Shown here piece after piece: positions 15,265 to 24,062 of a stretch of 64,000 nt of DNA (positions within the stretch are counted from its first letter, which is position 1; every line of letters starts with the position of its first letter). The DNA is from Streptomyces eurocidicus (GTDB lineage: Bacteria; Actinomycetota; Actinomycetes; Streptomycetales; Streptomycetaceae), in the NCBI RefSeq assembly GCF_002891295.1, contig NZ_LGUI01000006.1, forward strand, positions 62,001 through 126,000, read 5' to 3'. Position numbers and translations under genes: made by a program. The notes under the pieces are model-generated. The model did no database searches. It was given only the letters and a program-made list of their open reading frames with translations, and had not been told where the DNA came from.

Positions 15265-16713
15265 TCAGCGGGTGGCGGGCCGGGGCCGGCGCGCCACTCC
15301 GGTGAGGGCGACCAGCAGGCCGGTCAGGCCGACGGCGGTCACCAGCCACATCGCGGGCCGGTAGGCGGCCATGACCTCCTGCGGGGAGGCGCCGGCGGGC
15401 GCCTCGTGCGCGGCGAGGAGGGCCGAGGTCGCGGCGACCATCAGGGCGGCACCGAGCTGGACGGCCGTCTGGTAGGCGCCGCCCGCCTCGCCGCGCCGCT
15501 CGGGCGGGAAGCCCGAGACGGCCTGCATATTGAGGGCGGCGAAGGAGGCGACGAAGCCCGCTCCGACCAGCAGCATGGTCGGCAGGATGTCGGTGAGGTA
15601 GTCCGGGGAGGCGGGCAGCCGCAGGTAGTAGGCGTACCCGGCCAGGGGGGCGAGGGCACCGACGGTGATCAGCCGGGGGGCGCCGAAGCGGCGTACGAGC
15701 CGTCCCGAGGCCAGCGCGGTGACGGCCAGCGGCAGGCTCGCCGGGAGGATGGCCAGCGCCGTCCGCATGGGTCCGTAGCCCAGCGCGTCGTGCGCCTGGA
15801 AGGTGACGACGAACAGCAGGCCCAGGTACGAGCCGTTGAGGCAGGCGGCACCGAGCGCCGAGCGCAGCATGGCGCGTTCCGTCAGGACGGCGGGGCGGAT
15901 CAGGGGCTGGGCGGTGGTGCGCTCGATGTAGAGGAACGCGCCCAGGAGCACGGCGGTCGCGGCCAGCGGCACGAGGGTGCGCGCGGTGCCGGGGCCGTGG
16001 TGGGGCAGGCCGGTGAGGGCGTACACCAGGGAGCTCAGCGCGGCGAGGAGGGTGAGGGCGCCGGCGAGGTCGTAGCGGCGCGGGCCGGTGGTGTCCGCGG
16101 GCGGGTCGGCGGGCACGAGGCGCAGGCAGAAGACGAAGAGGAGCAGGACCACGGGGGCCGGGAAGAGGAAGGTCAGGCGCCAGCTGACGGTGGTCAGGGC
16201 GCCGGACAGGAGCAGTCCGGCGGTGAATCCGCTGGCCCCGGCCAGGGTGTAGACGGAGACGGCGCGGTCGCGTTCCCGGCCCTCGGGGAAGGCGGTGGCG
16301 AGGATGGCCAGGCCGGTGGGCGCCGTCAGGGCGGCGCAGAAGCCCTTGACGAACCGGGTGGCGATCAGCACCGACGGGTCGCCGGTCAGAGCGGCGACGA
16401 GGGAGGCGGCCGCGAACGCGAGGAGCGCCACGAGGTACATCCGGCGCCGGCCGAGGTGGGTGACGACGCGGGCGCCGAAGAGCATCAGGGCGCCGAAGCC
16501 GAGGGCGAAGCCGCTCATCGTCCACTGCGCGGTGGCGGCGGCCAGGCCGAGGTCGTCACCGATCGACGGCAGGGCCACGACGGCCACGGACACCTCTAGG
16601 GCGTCGATGAGCATGTTGCCGGCGAGGACCAGCAGCAGGCCCCACAGGCGGGGGCTCCACCGGTCGGAGGGCGCCGCGGCGACGGGGAAGGGGAGGGTCG
16701 ACGAGCGGTTCAT
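15265..16713 (-). CDS. MFS transporter (DHA2 drug:H+ antiporter-like)
   Basis: A 482-residue transporter with about 14 spans of the EmrB/QacA class. The first span segment is LWGLLLVLAGNMLIDALEVSVAVVALPSIGDDL, with the family V-ALP pattern and the acid at its end; TQWTMSGFALGFGALMLF-like sequence and the GARVVTHLGRRRMYL loop follow. ATG at 16713. It lies within the leftward core run, 65 bases before the unusual carrier gene. Probably the main exporter and self-resistance determinant for the polyketide, as JadL-type proteins are thought to be. Confidence 0.9.
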   Translation of the reverse strand: MNRSSTLPFPVAAAPSDRWSPRLWGLLLVLAGNMLIDALEVSVAVVALPSIGDDLGLAAATAQWTMSGFALGFGALMLFGARVVTHLGRRRMYLVALLAFAAASLVAALTGDPSVLIATRFVKGFCAALTAPTGLAILATAFPEGRERDRAVSVYTLAGASGFTAGLLLSGALTTVSWRLTFLFPAPVVLLLFVFCLRLVPADPPADTTGPRRYDLAGALTLLAALSSLVYALTGLPHHGPGTARTLVPLAATAVLLGAFLYIERTTAQPLIRPAVLTERAMLRSALGAACLNGSYLGLLFVVTFQAHDALGYGPMRTALAILPASLPLAVTALASGRLVRRFGAPRLITVGALAPLAGYAYYLRLPASPDYLTDILPTMLLVGAGFVASFAALNMQAVSGFPPERRGEAGGAYQTAVQLGAALMVAATSALLAAHEAPAGASPQEVMAAYRPAMWLVTAVGLTGLLVALTGVARRPRPATR

Positions 16714-16782
16714 GGTCCTTTTCCGAAATCCTGTGGGAAAGAAGGAAAGAGGGAGAAGGCGGGGGCGCGGGGAAACGGGCGG

Positions 16783-16814
16783 GGGGCCGGCCGCAGGGGG
16801 ATGCGGCCGGCCCC
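16783..16814. terminator. intra-operon 13-bp stem-loop
   Basis: Perfect arms ggggccggccgca and complement around a 6-base loop, 42 bases past the oxygenase-reductase stop and 70 bases before the MFS start. It may partly terminate the long transcript, so the MFS and downstream genes could be expressed at lower level or from an extra promoter. Confidence 0.65.
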
Positions 16815-16855
16815 GCCGGGTCCGCGGGGCGCGCCGGGCGCCCGCGGGGGCTGCC

Positions 16856-17617
16856 TCAGCCGAGGAGGGTGCCGCCGGTGGCGTCGACGAAGGCGCCGGT
16901 GATCCAGCGGGCGTCGTCGGTGGCCAGGAAGGCGACGACGTCGGCGACGTCCTGCGGCTCGCCGACCCGGTTGAAGGCGGACAGGGCCGCCATCTGGTCG
17001 ACGACCTCGGGGATGTCGAACGCCGGGTTGCCGTTGCGGGTGATGCCCGGGGCGACGCTGTTGATGGTGATGTTGCGCGGGCCGAGGAGCTTGGCGAAGT
17101 GCAGGGCGAGCTGCTCGACGGCGCCCTTGGTCATCGCGTAGGCGATCTCCTCGGGGTTGGCCACCTTGGTGAGGCCGGAGGAGATGTTGATGATGCGGCC
17201 GCCGCTCGGCATGTTCTTCAGGGCGCGCTGGATGATGAAGAACGGCGCCTTGGCGTTGACGGCGTAGAGGCGGTCGAACTGCTCCGGGGTGGTGTCCTCG
17301 GCCGCGACGCCGCCCATGACGCCGGCGTTGTTGACGAGGATGTTCAGCTCGGTGGAGCCGGTGCGGTCCTTCAGGCCCTGCTCCACGCCGAGGAACAGTT
17401 CGTGGACGTCGCCGGTGACGCCCAGTTCGGCGCGGACGGCGAAGGCGCGGCCGCCGTCCTTCTCGATGGTGGCGACGACGTCGTCGGCCGCCTCCTTGCC
17501 GTTGGTGTAGTGGACGGCGACGAGCGCGCCTTCCTGTGCCAGCCGGATCGCGGTGGCGCGGCCCATGCCGCGGCTGGAGCCGGTGACGAGCGCGGTCTTG
17601 CCGTTGAGCCTGCCCAT
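16856..17617 (-). CDS. nested SDR ketoreductase from an internal start
   Basis: The reductase half of the fused gene can be made alone: ATG at 17617 opens MGRLNGKTALVTGSSRGMG and has AGGAG 7-8 bases upstream, placed within the linker codons. The product has 253 residues, normal for a complete SDR (NNAGVMG, ISSG, YAMTK, INSVAPG). In PgaM of the gaudimycin pathway such an internal start is known to yield a free reductase that forms a complex with the full-length protein. Here this is inferred from the ribosome site and the identical layout. Confidence 0.75.
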   Translation of the reverse strand: MGRLNGKTALVTGSSRGMGRATAIRLAQEGALVAVHYTNGKEAADDVVATIEKDGGRAFAVRAELGVTGDVHELFLGVEQGLKDRTGSTELNILVNNAGVMGGVAAEDTTPEQFDRLYAVNAKAPFFIIQRALKNMPSGGRIINISSGLTKVANPEEIAYAMTKGAVEQLALHFAKLLGPRNITINSVAPGITRNGNPAFDIPEVVDQMAALSAFNRVGEPQDVADVVAFLATDDARWITGAFVDATGGTLLG

Positions 17618-19192
17618 GGCGGTACTCCTGTCGGTCACTGAAGCGGAAGGTGCTGAAGCTGATACGGGTGCGGGTGCGGCGGCGGGTGCCGCGGCGAGCA
17701 GCGCCGGGTCGCCGAACCAGCGGGTGAGGGCGGTGGTGAGGCCGGCGACGTCGGTGTCGCCTTCGGCGGCCGCCCAGACCACGTGTCCGTCGGGGCGCAC
17801 CAGGAGTGCGTCGGTCCCCTCGGGCCACTCGTCCGGCCGCTCGTTCGCCACGAGGGTGGCGGTGGCGGTGCGGACCAGGGCGGACCAGGGCCCGGCGGTG
17901 GGGGCGAACCGGCCGGTCCCCGTGAGGTCCAGGAGCAGGCCCTTGCCGGTGCGCAGCAGGGAGGTGGTGGTGGCGGGTCCGTCGGCGGTGTCCAGCGGCC
18001 GGTGCGGCAGCCGGGCGCCGAGCAGGGCGTGGGTGCCCTCCCCGACGTCGTAGCGGACGTCGAGCCCGGAGACCATGCCGGCGAGGTGGGTGCGGACGCC
18101 TTCGTCCGCGATCAGCTCGGCCAGCACCTCACGGGCGGCCTCGACCTCGCCGCCGCCGAGCAGCAGCAGGGCCTGGGCCCGGATGTTGCTCAGGGTGCGG
18201 CCGCCGACGGCGTGCCGCTCGGTGTGGTAGCTGTCCAGGAGCCCGTCGGGGCCCCGGCCGGCGACCTGGGCGGCCAGCTTCCAGCCGAGGTTGACGGCGT
18301 CCTGCAGGCCGAGGTTGAGGGCCTGTCCGCCGATGGGCATCTGCTGGTGGGCGGCGTCGCCGGCGAGGAAGAGCCGGTAGTCCCGGTAGGTCGCCGCCTG
18401 GCGGGAGCCGTCGGTGAAGGCGTTGACCCACAGCGGGGTGCCGGAGCCGATGTCCTCGCCGGTGACGCGCCGCCAGGCGCCGACGATCTCGGCGAAGTCG
18501 AGGTCGCCGGTGCGGGGTCCGTCCTCGCGGTCGAACTCGCAGACCATGACGCGGGTGACGCCGTCGGGCCGGCGGGCGGCGATCGCGAGGCCCCCGGGCA
18601 GCCGCTGGAAGCGGCGCGCGGGGATGTCGATGCCGGCGACGTCGGCGCGCAGCAGCTCACGGGTGGCGACGGTGCCGGGGAAGTCGAAGCCGCCCAGGGC
18701 GCGGACCGCGCTGTCCTCGCCGTCGCAGCCGACCAGGCACTTGGCGCGCAGGTGGACCGTCCCGTCGGGGCCCTCGACCTCGGCGCCCGCGTAGTCCCCG
18801 GTGATGTCCAGGGCGCGCAGCCGGTGGCCGCGCAGGACGACCGCGCCGAGGCCGGTCGCCCACTCCTGGAGCAGTTCCTCGGTGCGGATCTGCGGGACCT
18901 TCCACTGCCCGGGGTGGGGGCTGGGAAGGGTGAGGTCGAGGGGGATGCCGCCGAAGTGGCCCATGGGCTCGCCGGGCACGGTGCCGAGCTTCTCCAGCAG
19001 GCCCCGGCTGTCCAGGATCTCCATGGTGCGGGCGTGCAGGGTGGTGGCCCGCGAGTCGGTGCTGGGCTCGGTGCGCTGCTCGACGACGATGACGTCCGCG
19101 CCGGCGAGCCGGAGCTCGCCGGCGAGCATCAGTCCCACGGGCCCCGCACCGACCACGATCACCTGGGTTTCGGTGAAAGGGTGGTCGGCCAT
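16856..19192 (-). CDS. fused FAD oxygenase-SDR, PgaM/UrdM type
   Basis: A single uninterrupted 778-residue frame. Residues 1-510 are a class A flavoprotein hydroxylase: VIVVGAGPVGLMLAGELRLA (FAD), LVGCDGEDSAVR (DG motif) and FLAGDAAHQQMPIGGQALN (GD motif). After an Ala/Pro/Ser linker, residues about 526-778 are a short-chain reductase (TGSSRGMG, NNAGVMG, YAMTK). This fusion is characteristic of angucycline enzymes PgaM, UrdM and CabV, linked to C-12b oxidation/dehydration and C-6 ketoreduction. ATG at 19192 starts two bases after the aromatase stop. A ribosome site before the reductase part suggests a second, shorter product. Confidence 0.93.
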   Translation of the reverse strand: MADHPFTETQVIVVGAGPVGLMLAGELRLAGADVIVVEQRTEPSTDSRATTLHARTMEILDSRGLLEKLGTVPGEPMGHFGGIPLDLTLPSPHPGQWKVPQIRTEELLQEWATGLGAVVLRGHRLRALDITGDYAGAEVEGPDGTVHLRAKCLVGCDGEDSAVRALGGFDFPGTVATRELLRADVAGIDIPARRFQRLPGGLAIAARRPDGVTRVMVCEFDREDGPRTGDLDFAEIVGAWRRVTGEDIGSGTPLWVNAFTDGSRQAATYRDYRLFLAGDAAHQQMPIGGQALNLGLQDAVNLGWKLAAQVAGRGPDGLLDSYHTERHAVGGRTLSNIRAQALLLLGGGEVEAAREVLAELIADEGVRTHLAGMVSGLDVRYDVGEGTHALLGARLPHRPLDTADGPATTTSLLRTGKGLLLDLTGTGRFAPTAGPWSALVRTATATLVANERPDEWPEGTDALLVRPDGHVVWAAAEGDTDVAGLTTALTRWFGDPALLAAAPAAAPAPVSASAPSASVTDRSTAMGRLNGKTALVTGSSRGMGRATAIRLAQEGALVAVHYTNGKEAADDVVATIEKDGGRAFAVRAELGVTGDVHELFLGVEQGLKDRTGSTELNILVNNAGVMGGVAAEDTTPEQFDRLYAVNAKAPFFIIQRALKNMPSGGRIINISSGLTKVANPEEIAYAMTKGAVEQLALHFAKLLGPRNITINSVAPGITRNGNPAFDIPEVVDQMAALSAFNRVGEPQDVADVVAFLATDDARWITGAFVDATGGTLLG

Positions 19193-19194
19193 GG

Positions 19195-20139
19195 TCAGCG
19201 CTGCTGCTCGGCGTGGGCCTTGGCGTGGTTCAGCGTCGCGGTGCTGTTGGTGCTCAGGGCGGTGTGGACGTAGGCCCTGGCCTCGGCGATGCCGGCGTCC
19301 GGACCGAGGATCTTGGTGATGTTCTCGGTGTTGAGGGTGACGGTGTGCTGGGAGGAGGCGGCGACGCCGTCCTCGTTCTCGGCGAACGTCCAGTAGCCGG
19401 TGTGCAGCGTCATGAGCGCCGGCAGGGTGACCTGCTTGTAGGCGATCTTGTGGCTGGGGAAGGTGACCCGGTAGGACTTGGTGGTGTGGGTCGAGCCGTC
19501 CTTGGCGCGGGTGTCCATCTCCAGGCTCTGCAGCCCGGGGGTGTCCTCCTCCAGCCGGACGGTGGCCACGTGCGGGAGGCGCTCGGACCACAGGTGCGCC
19601 TCGTTGATGAAGTCGTAGACGTCCTTGGCCGAGCCGTTGATCTGGACGGTGTCCTCGAAGGAGAAGGTCACCTCCTCGGCGGCGTGGGCGAGTTCGACGT
19701 TGCTCTTCAGCGCGGCGAGCTCGGAGCGCGAGTTGCGGTCGACGGCCTCGTCGATCCACGCCAGCGACTCGGGGGCCTCGTCGACGGCCGTGTAGTCGTG
19801 CAGCAGCCGGACCCGGGAGGTGCCCTCGGAGAGCGGCTCGATGATCCAGGTGCCGCCCATGGTGGCGACCGGCGGGGTGGAGACCTCCTGGCGGAAGGTG
19901 ATGCGCAGGGCCTCGGGGTCCAGCGTGCGGCGGCTGGTCCAGTTCTTGGCCTCGCCGTTGGCGGTGGCCCAGATGCGGATGCGCTCGGTGTTCTCGCCCT
20001 GCTCGACGTGGTCGACGTAGATGGTGGGCGGGAAGATGCGCGGCCAGTTCGCGACGTCGGCGATCAGGCGGTAGACGGCGGCGGCCGGGGCCGAGACGGT
20101 GATCTCGTGCTCCACCTCACGCAGCGGGGACTGCGGCAT
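19195..20139 (-). CDS. didomain SRPBCC aromatase/cyclase
   Basis: A 314-residue protein with two START-like SRPBCC domains: residues about 5-145 (EHEITVSAPAAAVYRLIADV, WPRIFPPTIYVDHVE) and about 155-300 (VTFSFEDTVQINGSAKDVYDFI, LWSERLPHVATVRL). Such didomain enzymes (JadD, PgaL, ActVII type) catalyse C9-C14 first-ring dehydration and aromatisation of C9-reduced polyketides. This agrees with the C9-type ketoreductase just upstream. ATG at 20139 gives the normal start. It is followed after two bases by the fused oxygenase, so the two are tightly linked. Confidence 0.95.
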   Translation of the reverse strand: MPQSPLREVEHEITVSAPAAAVYRLIADVANWPRIFPPTIYVDHVEQGENTERIRIWATANGEAKNWTSRRTLDPEALRITFRQEVSTPPVATMGGTWIIEPLSEGTSRVRLLHDYTAVDEAPESLAWIDEAVDRNSRSELAALKSNVELAHAAEEVTFSFEDTVQINGSAKDVYDFINEAHLWSERLPHVATVRLEEDTPGLQSLEMDTRAKDGSTHTTKSYRVTFPSHKIAYKQVTLPALMTLHTGYWTFAENEDGVAASSQHTVTLNTENITKILGPDAGIAEARAYVHTALSTNSTATLNHAKAHAEQQR

Positions 20140-20207
20140 GTCCGGAACTCCTTGGTGTGTGCCAGTCGGTGGCGGGTCGGTCGGAACGGGGTGGGACTGC
20201 GGGACTG

Positions 20208-20990
20208 CTAGAAGTTGCCGAGGCCGCCGCAGACGTTGAGGGCCTGCGCGGTGATGGAGGCGGCCGTGTCGGAGGCGAGGTAACCGACCAGGCCGGCGAC
20301 CTCCTCCGGGGTGGAGTAGCGGCCCAGCGGGATCTTCGACTGGAACTTCTGGAGGATCGCGTCCTCGGTGGCGTCGTACGCGGCGGCGTAGCCCTGGCGG
20401 ACGCGCTGGGCCATCGGCGTCTCGACGTAGCCGGGGCAGACGGCGTTCACGGTGATGCCGGTCGGGGCGAGCTCGTTGCCCAGCGCCTTGGTGAAGCCGA
20501 CGACGCCGTGCTTGGAGGCGGAGTACGGGGCGCCCAGGACGACACCCTGCTTGCCGGCGGTCGAGGCGATGTTGATGATGCGGCCGCGGTCCTTGTTGCG
20601 CAGGCCGCCGGTGGTGAGGACCTCACGGGTGAGGCGGAAGACGCTGTTGAGGTTGGTGTCGATGACGTCGTGCCACAGCTCGTCGTCGATGTCGGCCGTG
20701 ACGCCGCCGCCGCTGCGGCCGGCGTTGTTGACCAGGACGTCGACGGTGCCGAAGCGGTCGACGGCGGCCTGGACGAAGGCGCGGGCGTCCTCGGTGGAGC
20801 GGACGTCGAGGGTGGTGCCGTCGACGTCGAGGCCCTCGGACTGGAGCTGCTTGACGGTCTCGGCGACGTTGTCGGCGTTGCGAGCGCCGATGAAGACCTG
20901 GTGGTTCTGCGAGGCCAGCAGACGGGCGACGGCGAGGCCGATGCCGCTGGTGCCGCCGGTGACGAGAGCGACGCGAGGGGTGCTGGTCAT
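20208..20990 (-). CDS. polyketide C-9 ketoreductase (SDR)
   Basis: A 260-residue SDR matching the actinorhodin KR length. It has VALVTGGTSGIG (NADP binding), VLVNNAGRSGGG, INIASTAGKQG, the catalytic YSASKHG and TVNAVCPGYVETPMA. The PGG-type features and AGxxGGG region are those of aromatic-PKS C9 ketoreductases (ActIII, PgaD, JadE). It reduces the C-9 carbonyl of the nascent chain. ATG at 20990 has AGGAG about 10 bases upstream; the in-frame ATG at 21020 lacks a ribosome site. It lies between ACP and aromatase in the canonical angucycline order. Confidence 0.95.
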   Translation of the reverse strand: MTSTPRVALVTGGTSGIGLAVARLLASQNHQVFIGARNADNVAETVKQLQSEGLDVDGTTLDVRSTEDARAFVQAAVDRFGTVDVLVNNAGRSGGGVTADIDDELWHDVIDTNLNSVFRLTREVLTTGGLRNKDRGRIINIASTAGKQGVVLGAPYSASKHGVVGFTKALGNELAPTGITVNAVCPGYVETPMAQRVRQGYAAAYDATEDAILQKFQSKIPLGRYSTPEEVAGLVGYLASDTAASITAQALNVCGGLGNF

Positions 20991-21048
20991 GGGGTGCTGC
21001 TCCTGAGGTGTCGAAGTCATGGGTGCCGGGTGGTGTGCCCGGGAGGGG

Positions 21049-21090
21049 CGGGCGCCGTGGTCAGGGGGTGACCCGTGGCCACGGCGCCCG
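21049..21090. other. intercistronic hairpin between ACP and ketoreductase genes
   Basis: Perfect 12-base arms cgggcgccgtgg and complement around an 18-base loop, in the 157-base ACP-KR gap. Probably affects mRNA stability or lowers read-through after the minimal PKS genes. Confidence 0.6.
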
Positions 21091-21147
21091 AGGGGAGGCC
21101 CGTACGCCGGCCGGGAAGGGCGGCCGGTGTCCGGGCCCGCCGGGGGA

Positions 21148-21414
21148 TCAGACGCCGACGGCGTCCTTCAGCAGGGCGTTGACGGTCGCGACGAGGGCGC
21201 GCGGGGTGCGGTTCTCGGCGAGGGTGTCGTCGTCGAAGGAGATGCCGTACTCGCGCTCGATGCGGCCGCCGGTCTCCAGCAGCGCCAGCGACTCGTAGCC
21301 GAGCTCCTCGAAGTCGGTGTCGAGGATGTCGCTGTCGAGGTCGACGCCCTCGTCGGCGCCGGCGCCCTCGAGCAGGATGCGCTTGAGGTCCTCGATGGTG
21401 AATTCCTGGGCCAT
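21148..21414 (-). CDS. type II PKS acyl carrier protein
   Basis: An 88-residue acidic carrier protein. The pantetheine attachment site is Ser42 in ELGYESLALLETGGRIE, a typical aromatic-PKS variant of DSL. Helix 1 is FTIEDLKRILLEGAG. It holds the growing chain and malonyl units for the KS-alpha/KS-beta pair. ATG at 21414 has AAAGGACC upstream. Gene order KS-alpha, KS-beta, ACP, KR is canonical. Confidence 0.96.
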   Translation of the reverse strand: MAQEFTIEDLKRILLEGAGADEGVDLDSDILDTDFEELGYESLALLETGGRIEREYGISFDDDTLAENRTPRALVATVNALLKDAVGV

Positions 21415-21476
21415 GACGGTCCTTTCACAGATGTTCGACGCCGCGGTGCGGCTGGTGGGGAAGTGCGGGGTGCGCC

Positions 21477-21515
21477 CGCCGCGGCCCTCCGAGCGGGGGT
21501 ACGAGGGCCGCGGCG
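21477..21515. other. intercistronic hairpin between KS-beta and ACP genes
   Basis: Perfect 13-base arms cgccgcggccctc and complement around a 13-base loop, 19 bases past the KS-beta stop. It may act as an mRNA-stabilising or processing element that sets ACP level apart from KS level. Confidence 0.6.
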
Positions 21516-21533
21516 GACGCGGGTCTGCCGGAA

Positions 21534-22751
21534 CTAGTCGGCGGCGCGGACGACGACGGCGGAGTTGAAGCCGCCGTAGCCGCGGGCGAGGACCAGGGCG
21601 GCGCGCACGGGAGCCGGGCGGGCCGAGCCGGTGACCAGGTCGATGTCGTACTCGGGCGAGAGCGTGACGTTGGTGGTGGGCGGGATGAGGCCCTCGCGCA
21701 TGGCCAGCACCGCGGCGACGACGTCCACCGGGGCGGCACCGGAGTACAGGCGGCCGGTCATCGTCTTGGGGGCGGTGACCGGGACGCGGCCGGCGCCGAA
21801 GACGGCGCTGATGGCGTCGGCCTCGATGCGGTCCAGCTCGGGCGTGCCGGCGGCGTCGGCGAAGACGACGTCGATGTCGCCCGGCTCCAGGCCCGCGTCG
21901 GCCAGGGCGGCCTCGATGGCACGGCGCAGGCCGGGCTCGCGGCCGCTGCCGGGCTTGGGGTCGAAGGTCGCGCCGTAACCGGCGATCTCACCGTAGATGT
22001 TGGTGGCACCGCGGCCGCGGGCGGCCTCGGCGTCCTCCAGGATGAGCAGCGCGCCGCCCTCGCCGGGCACGTAGCCGTTGGCGTCCGTGTCGAAGGGGAG
22101 GTAGGCCCGCTCCGGGTTCTCGTCGGTGCTCATCAGGCCGCCGGCGAGCTGGGCGACCCAGCCCCAGGGGCAGATGGAGGCGTCGAAGCCGCCGGAGAAG
22201 ATGAGCTTGCTGCCCTTGCGGATCTGCCGGCGGGCCTGGGCGATGGCGTCGAGGCCACCGGCCTGGTCGCTGACGACGACACCGCTGGGGCCGCGCATCC
22301 CGTTGCGGATGGAGATCTGGCCGCTGTTGACCGCGTAGAACCAGGCGAAGGACTGGTAGGCGGAGACGTACTGGCTGCCCTGGCCCCACAGCTTCTTCAG
22401 CTCGTTCTGGCCGAACTCGAAGCCGCCGGAGGCGCTGGCGGTGACGACGCCCATGTCGAACTCGGGGATGTCGCCGGGCTTGACGCCGGCGTCCTCGAAG
22501 GCGCAGTCGGCGGCGACGAGCGCCAGCCGCGTCATACGGTCGGTCTGCGGGATCAGCCGGCTGGGCAGGTGATCCTCGGCCGTGAAGTCGTGGATCTCGC
22601 CGGCCAGCTTGGACGGGTACTGCTCGGCGTCGAAGCGGGTGACGGGGCCGATCGCGTTCTTGCCGACGCGCGTGGCGGCCCAGTAGTCGTCCACGCCCAG
22701 TCCGTTGGGGGTGGCGACGCCGATGCCGGTGATGACTACCTTGGCGGTCAC
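21534..22751 (-). CDS. ketosynthase beta / chain length factor
   Basis: A 405-residue KS-fold protein in which the catalytic Cys is replaced by Gln163 (VVVSDQAGGLDA), the hallmark of chain length factors. It forms a heterodimer with KS-alpha and sets polyketide length, a decaketide in angucyclines. GTG at 22751 overlaps the KS-alpha stop (GTGA), the usual translational coupling that keeps the two in equal amounts. The family motif GYVPGEGGALLILED is present. Confidence 0.97.
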   Translation of the reverse strand: MTAKVVITGIGVATPNGLGVDDYWAATRVGKNAIGPVTRFDAEQYPSKLAGEIHDFTAEDHLPSRLIPQTDRMTRLALVAADCAFEDAGVKPGDIPEFDMGVVTASASGGFEFGQNELKKLWGQGSQYVSAYQSFAWFYAVNSGQISIRNGMRGPSGVVVSDQAGGLDAIAQARRQIRKGSKLIFSGGFDASICPWGWVAQLAGGLMSTDENPERAYLPFDTDANGYVPGEGGALLILEDAEAARGRGATNIYGEIAGYGATFDPKPGSGREPGLRRAIEAALADAGLEPGDIDVVFADAAGTPELDRIEADAISAVFGAGRVPVTAPKTMTGRLYSGAAPVDVVAAVLAMREGLIPPTTNVTLSPEYDIDLVTGSARPAPVRAALVLARGYGGFNSAVVVRAAD

Positions 22752-24016
22752 GCCAGGCTCCTTTCGGGACGGGCCAGGACCATGGCGCTCTGGAAGCCGC
22801 CGAAACCGCTGCCCACGGTCAGCACGGCGTCGGTGGTGTGCTCCCGGGCGGTGAGCGGGACGTAGTCCAGGTCGCACTCGGGGTCGGGGGTGTGCAGGTT
22901 CGCGGTGGGCGGCACCACGTTGTTCTCCATCGCCAGCACCGAGGCGGCGATCTCGATCGAGCCGATGGCGCCGAGCGAGTGGCCGACCATGGACTTGATG
23001 GAGCTGACCGGGGTGCGGTACGCGTGGTCGCCGAGGCTCAGCTTGAACGCCGCGGTCTCGTGGCGGTCGTTCTGCTTGGTGCCCGAGCCGTGCGCGTTGA
23101 TGTAGTCGATGCCCTCGGGGTTCATCCGGGCCTCGTCCAGGGCGACCTTGATGGCCTCGGCCATCTCCCGGCCGTCGGGGCGCAGGCCCGTCATGTGGAA
23201 GGCGTTGCAGCGCGAGGCGTAGCCGGCGATCTCGGCGTAGATGCGGGCGCCGCGCTTACGGGCGCTCTCCAGCTCCTCCAGGACGAAGCAGGCGGAGCCC
23301 TCGCCCAGGACGAAGCCGTTGCGGGTGCCGTCGAACGGCCGCGAGGCGTGCTCGGGGTCGTCGTTGCGGGGCGTGGTGGCCTTGATCGCGTCGAAGCAGG
23401 CCATGGTGATCGGCGAGATCGGGGCGTCGGTCGCACCGGTGATCATCACATCGGCGGTGCCCTCGCGGATGAGCTCGACGGCGTGGCCGACGGAGTCGAT
23501 GCCGGAGGTGCAGCCCGTGGAGACCACGGTGGCCGGGCCCTCGGCGCCGGTCGCCCAGGCGACCTCGGCGGCGAACGAGCTGGGCACGAAGTGGTTGTAG
23601 AGGTGCTGCGGGGTGTACCTGTGGTCGACCAGGTCCAGTCGGCCGCCGTCGCTGACGACGCGGTACTCGTTGTCCAGGCCGGTGGTGGCGCCGACCGCGC
23701 TGCCGATGGTGACACCGGTGCGGTAGGGGTCGAGGCCGGCCAGGTCCAGGCCGCTGTCGGCCAGGGCCTCACGGGCGGTGACGACGCCGAACTGGGCGGC
23801 GCGGTCCATCCGCCGGATCTCCTGCGGGCTGAGCCCGTACAGCTCCGGGTCGAAGTCCGCCTCGGCCGCGACCTTGGAGCGGAACGGCGACGGGTCGAAG
23901 AAGGTGATCCCGCGGGTGGCCGTGCGGCCCTCGCTCAGCAGGCTCCAGAAGTTCTTGGTGCCGATGCCACCCGGCGCCAGCACTCCGATTCCGGTGATTA
24001 CTACTCGGCGCCCCAC
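22748..24016 (-). CDS. ketosynthase alpha
   Basis: A 422-residue ketosynthase with the active-site Cys at residue 169 (VVSTGCTSGID), the decarboxylation His in HGSGTKQNDRHE and the second His in MVGHSLGAIGS. It performs the Claisen condensations of malonyl-ACP. GTG at 24016 has GGGAGG about 9 bases upstream and gives the family N-terminus (RRVVITGIGVLAPGG); longer readings run into the cyclase gene. Coupled to KS-beta through a 4-base overlap. Confidence 0.97.
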   Translation of the reverse strand: MGRRVVITGIGVLAPGGIGTKNFWSLLSEGRTATRGITFFDPSPFRSKVAAEADFDPELYGLSPQEIRRMDRAAQFGVVTAREALADSGLDLAGLDPYRTGVTIGSAVGATTGLDNEYRVVSDGGRLDLVDHRYTPQHLYNHFVPSSFAAEVAWATGAEGPATVVSTGCTSGIDSVGHAVELIREGTADVMITGATDAPISPITMACFDAIKATTPRNDDPEHASRPFDGTRNGFVLGEGSACFVLEELESARKRGARIYAEIAGYASRCNAFHMTGLRPDGREMAEAIKVALDEARMNPEGIDYINAHGSGTKQNDRHETAAFKLSLGDHAYRTPVSSIKSMVGHSLGAIGSIEIAASVLAMENNVVPPTANLHTPDPECDLDYVPLTAREHTTDAVLTVGSGFGGFQSAMVLARPERSLA

Positions 24017-24062
24017 TACAGGTCGCCTCCCCTCGTGTCGTACGTCGGGTGGTCGGTCGGCT

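Noticed and set aside
19193..19759. Longer N-terminus for the fused oxygenase-reductase
   Set aside because: It would overlap the aromatase gene in another frame with shadow-like composition; the ATG at 19192 opens with the FAD-binding strand.
21534..22751. KS-beta as a damaged ketosynthase
   Set aside because: The Cys-to-Gln change is the normal mark of a chain length factor and the rest of the protein is intact.
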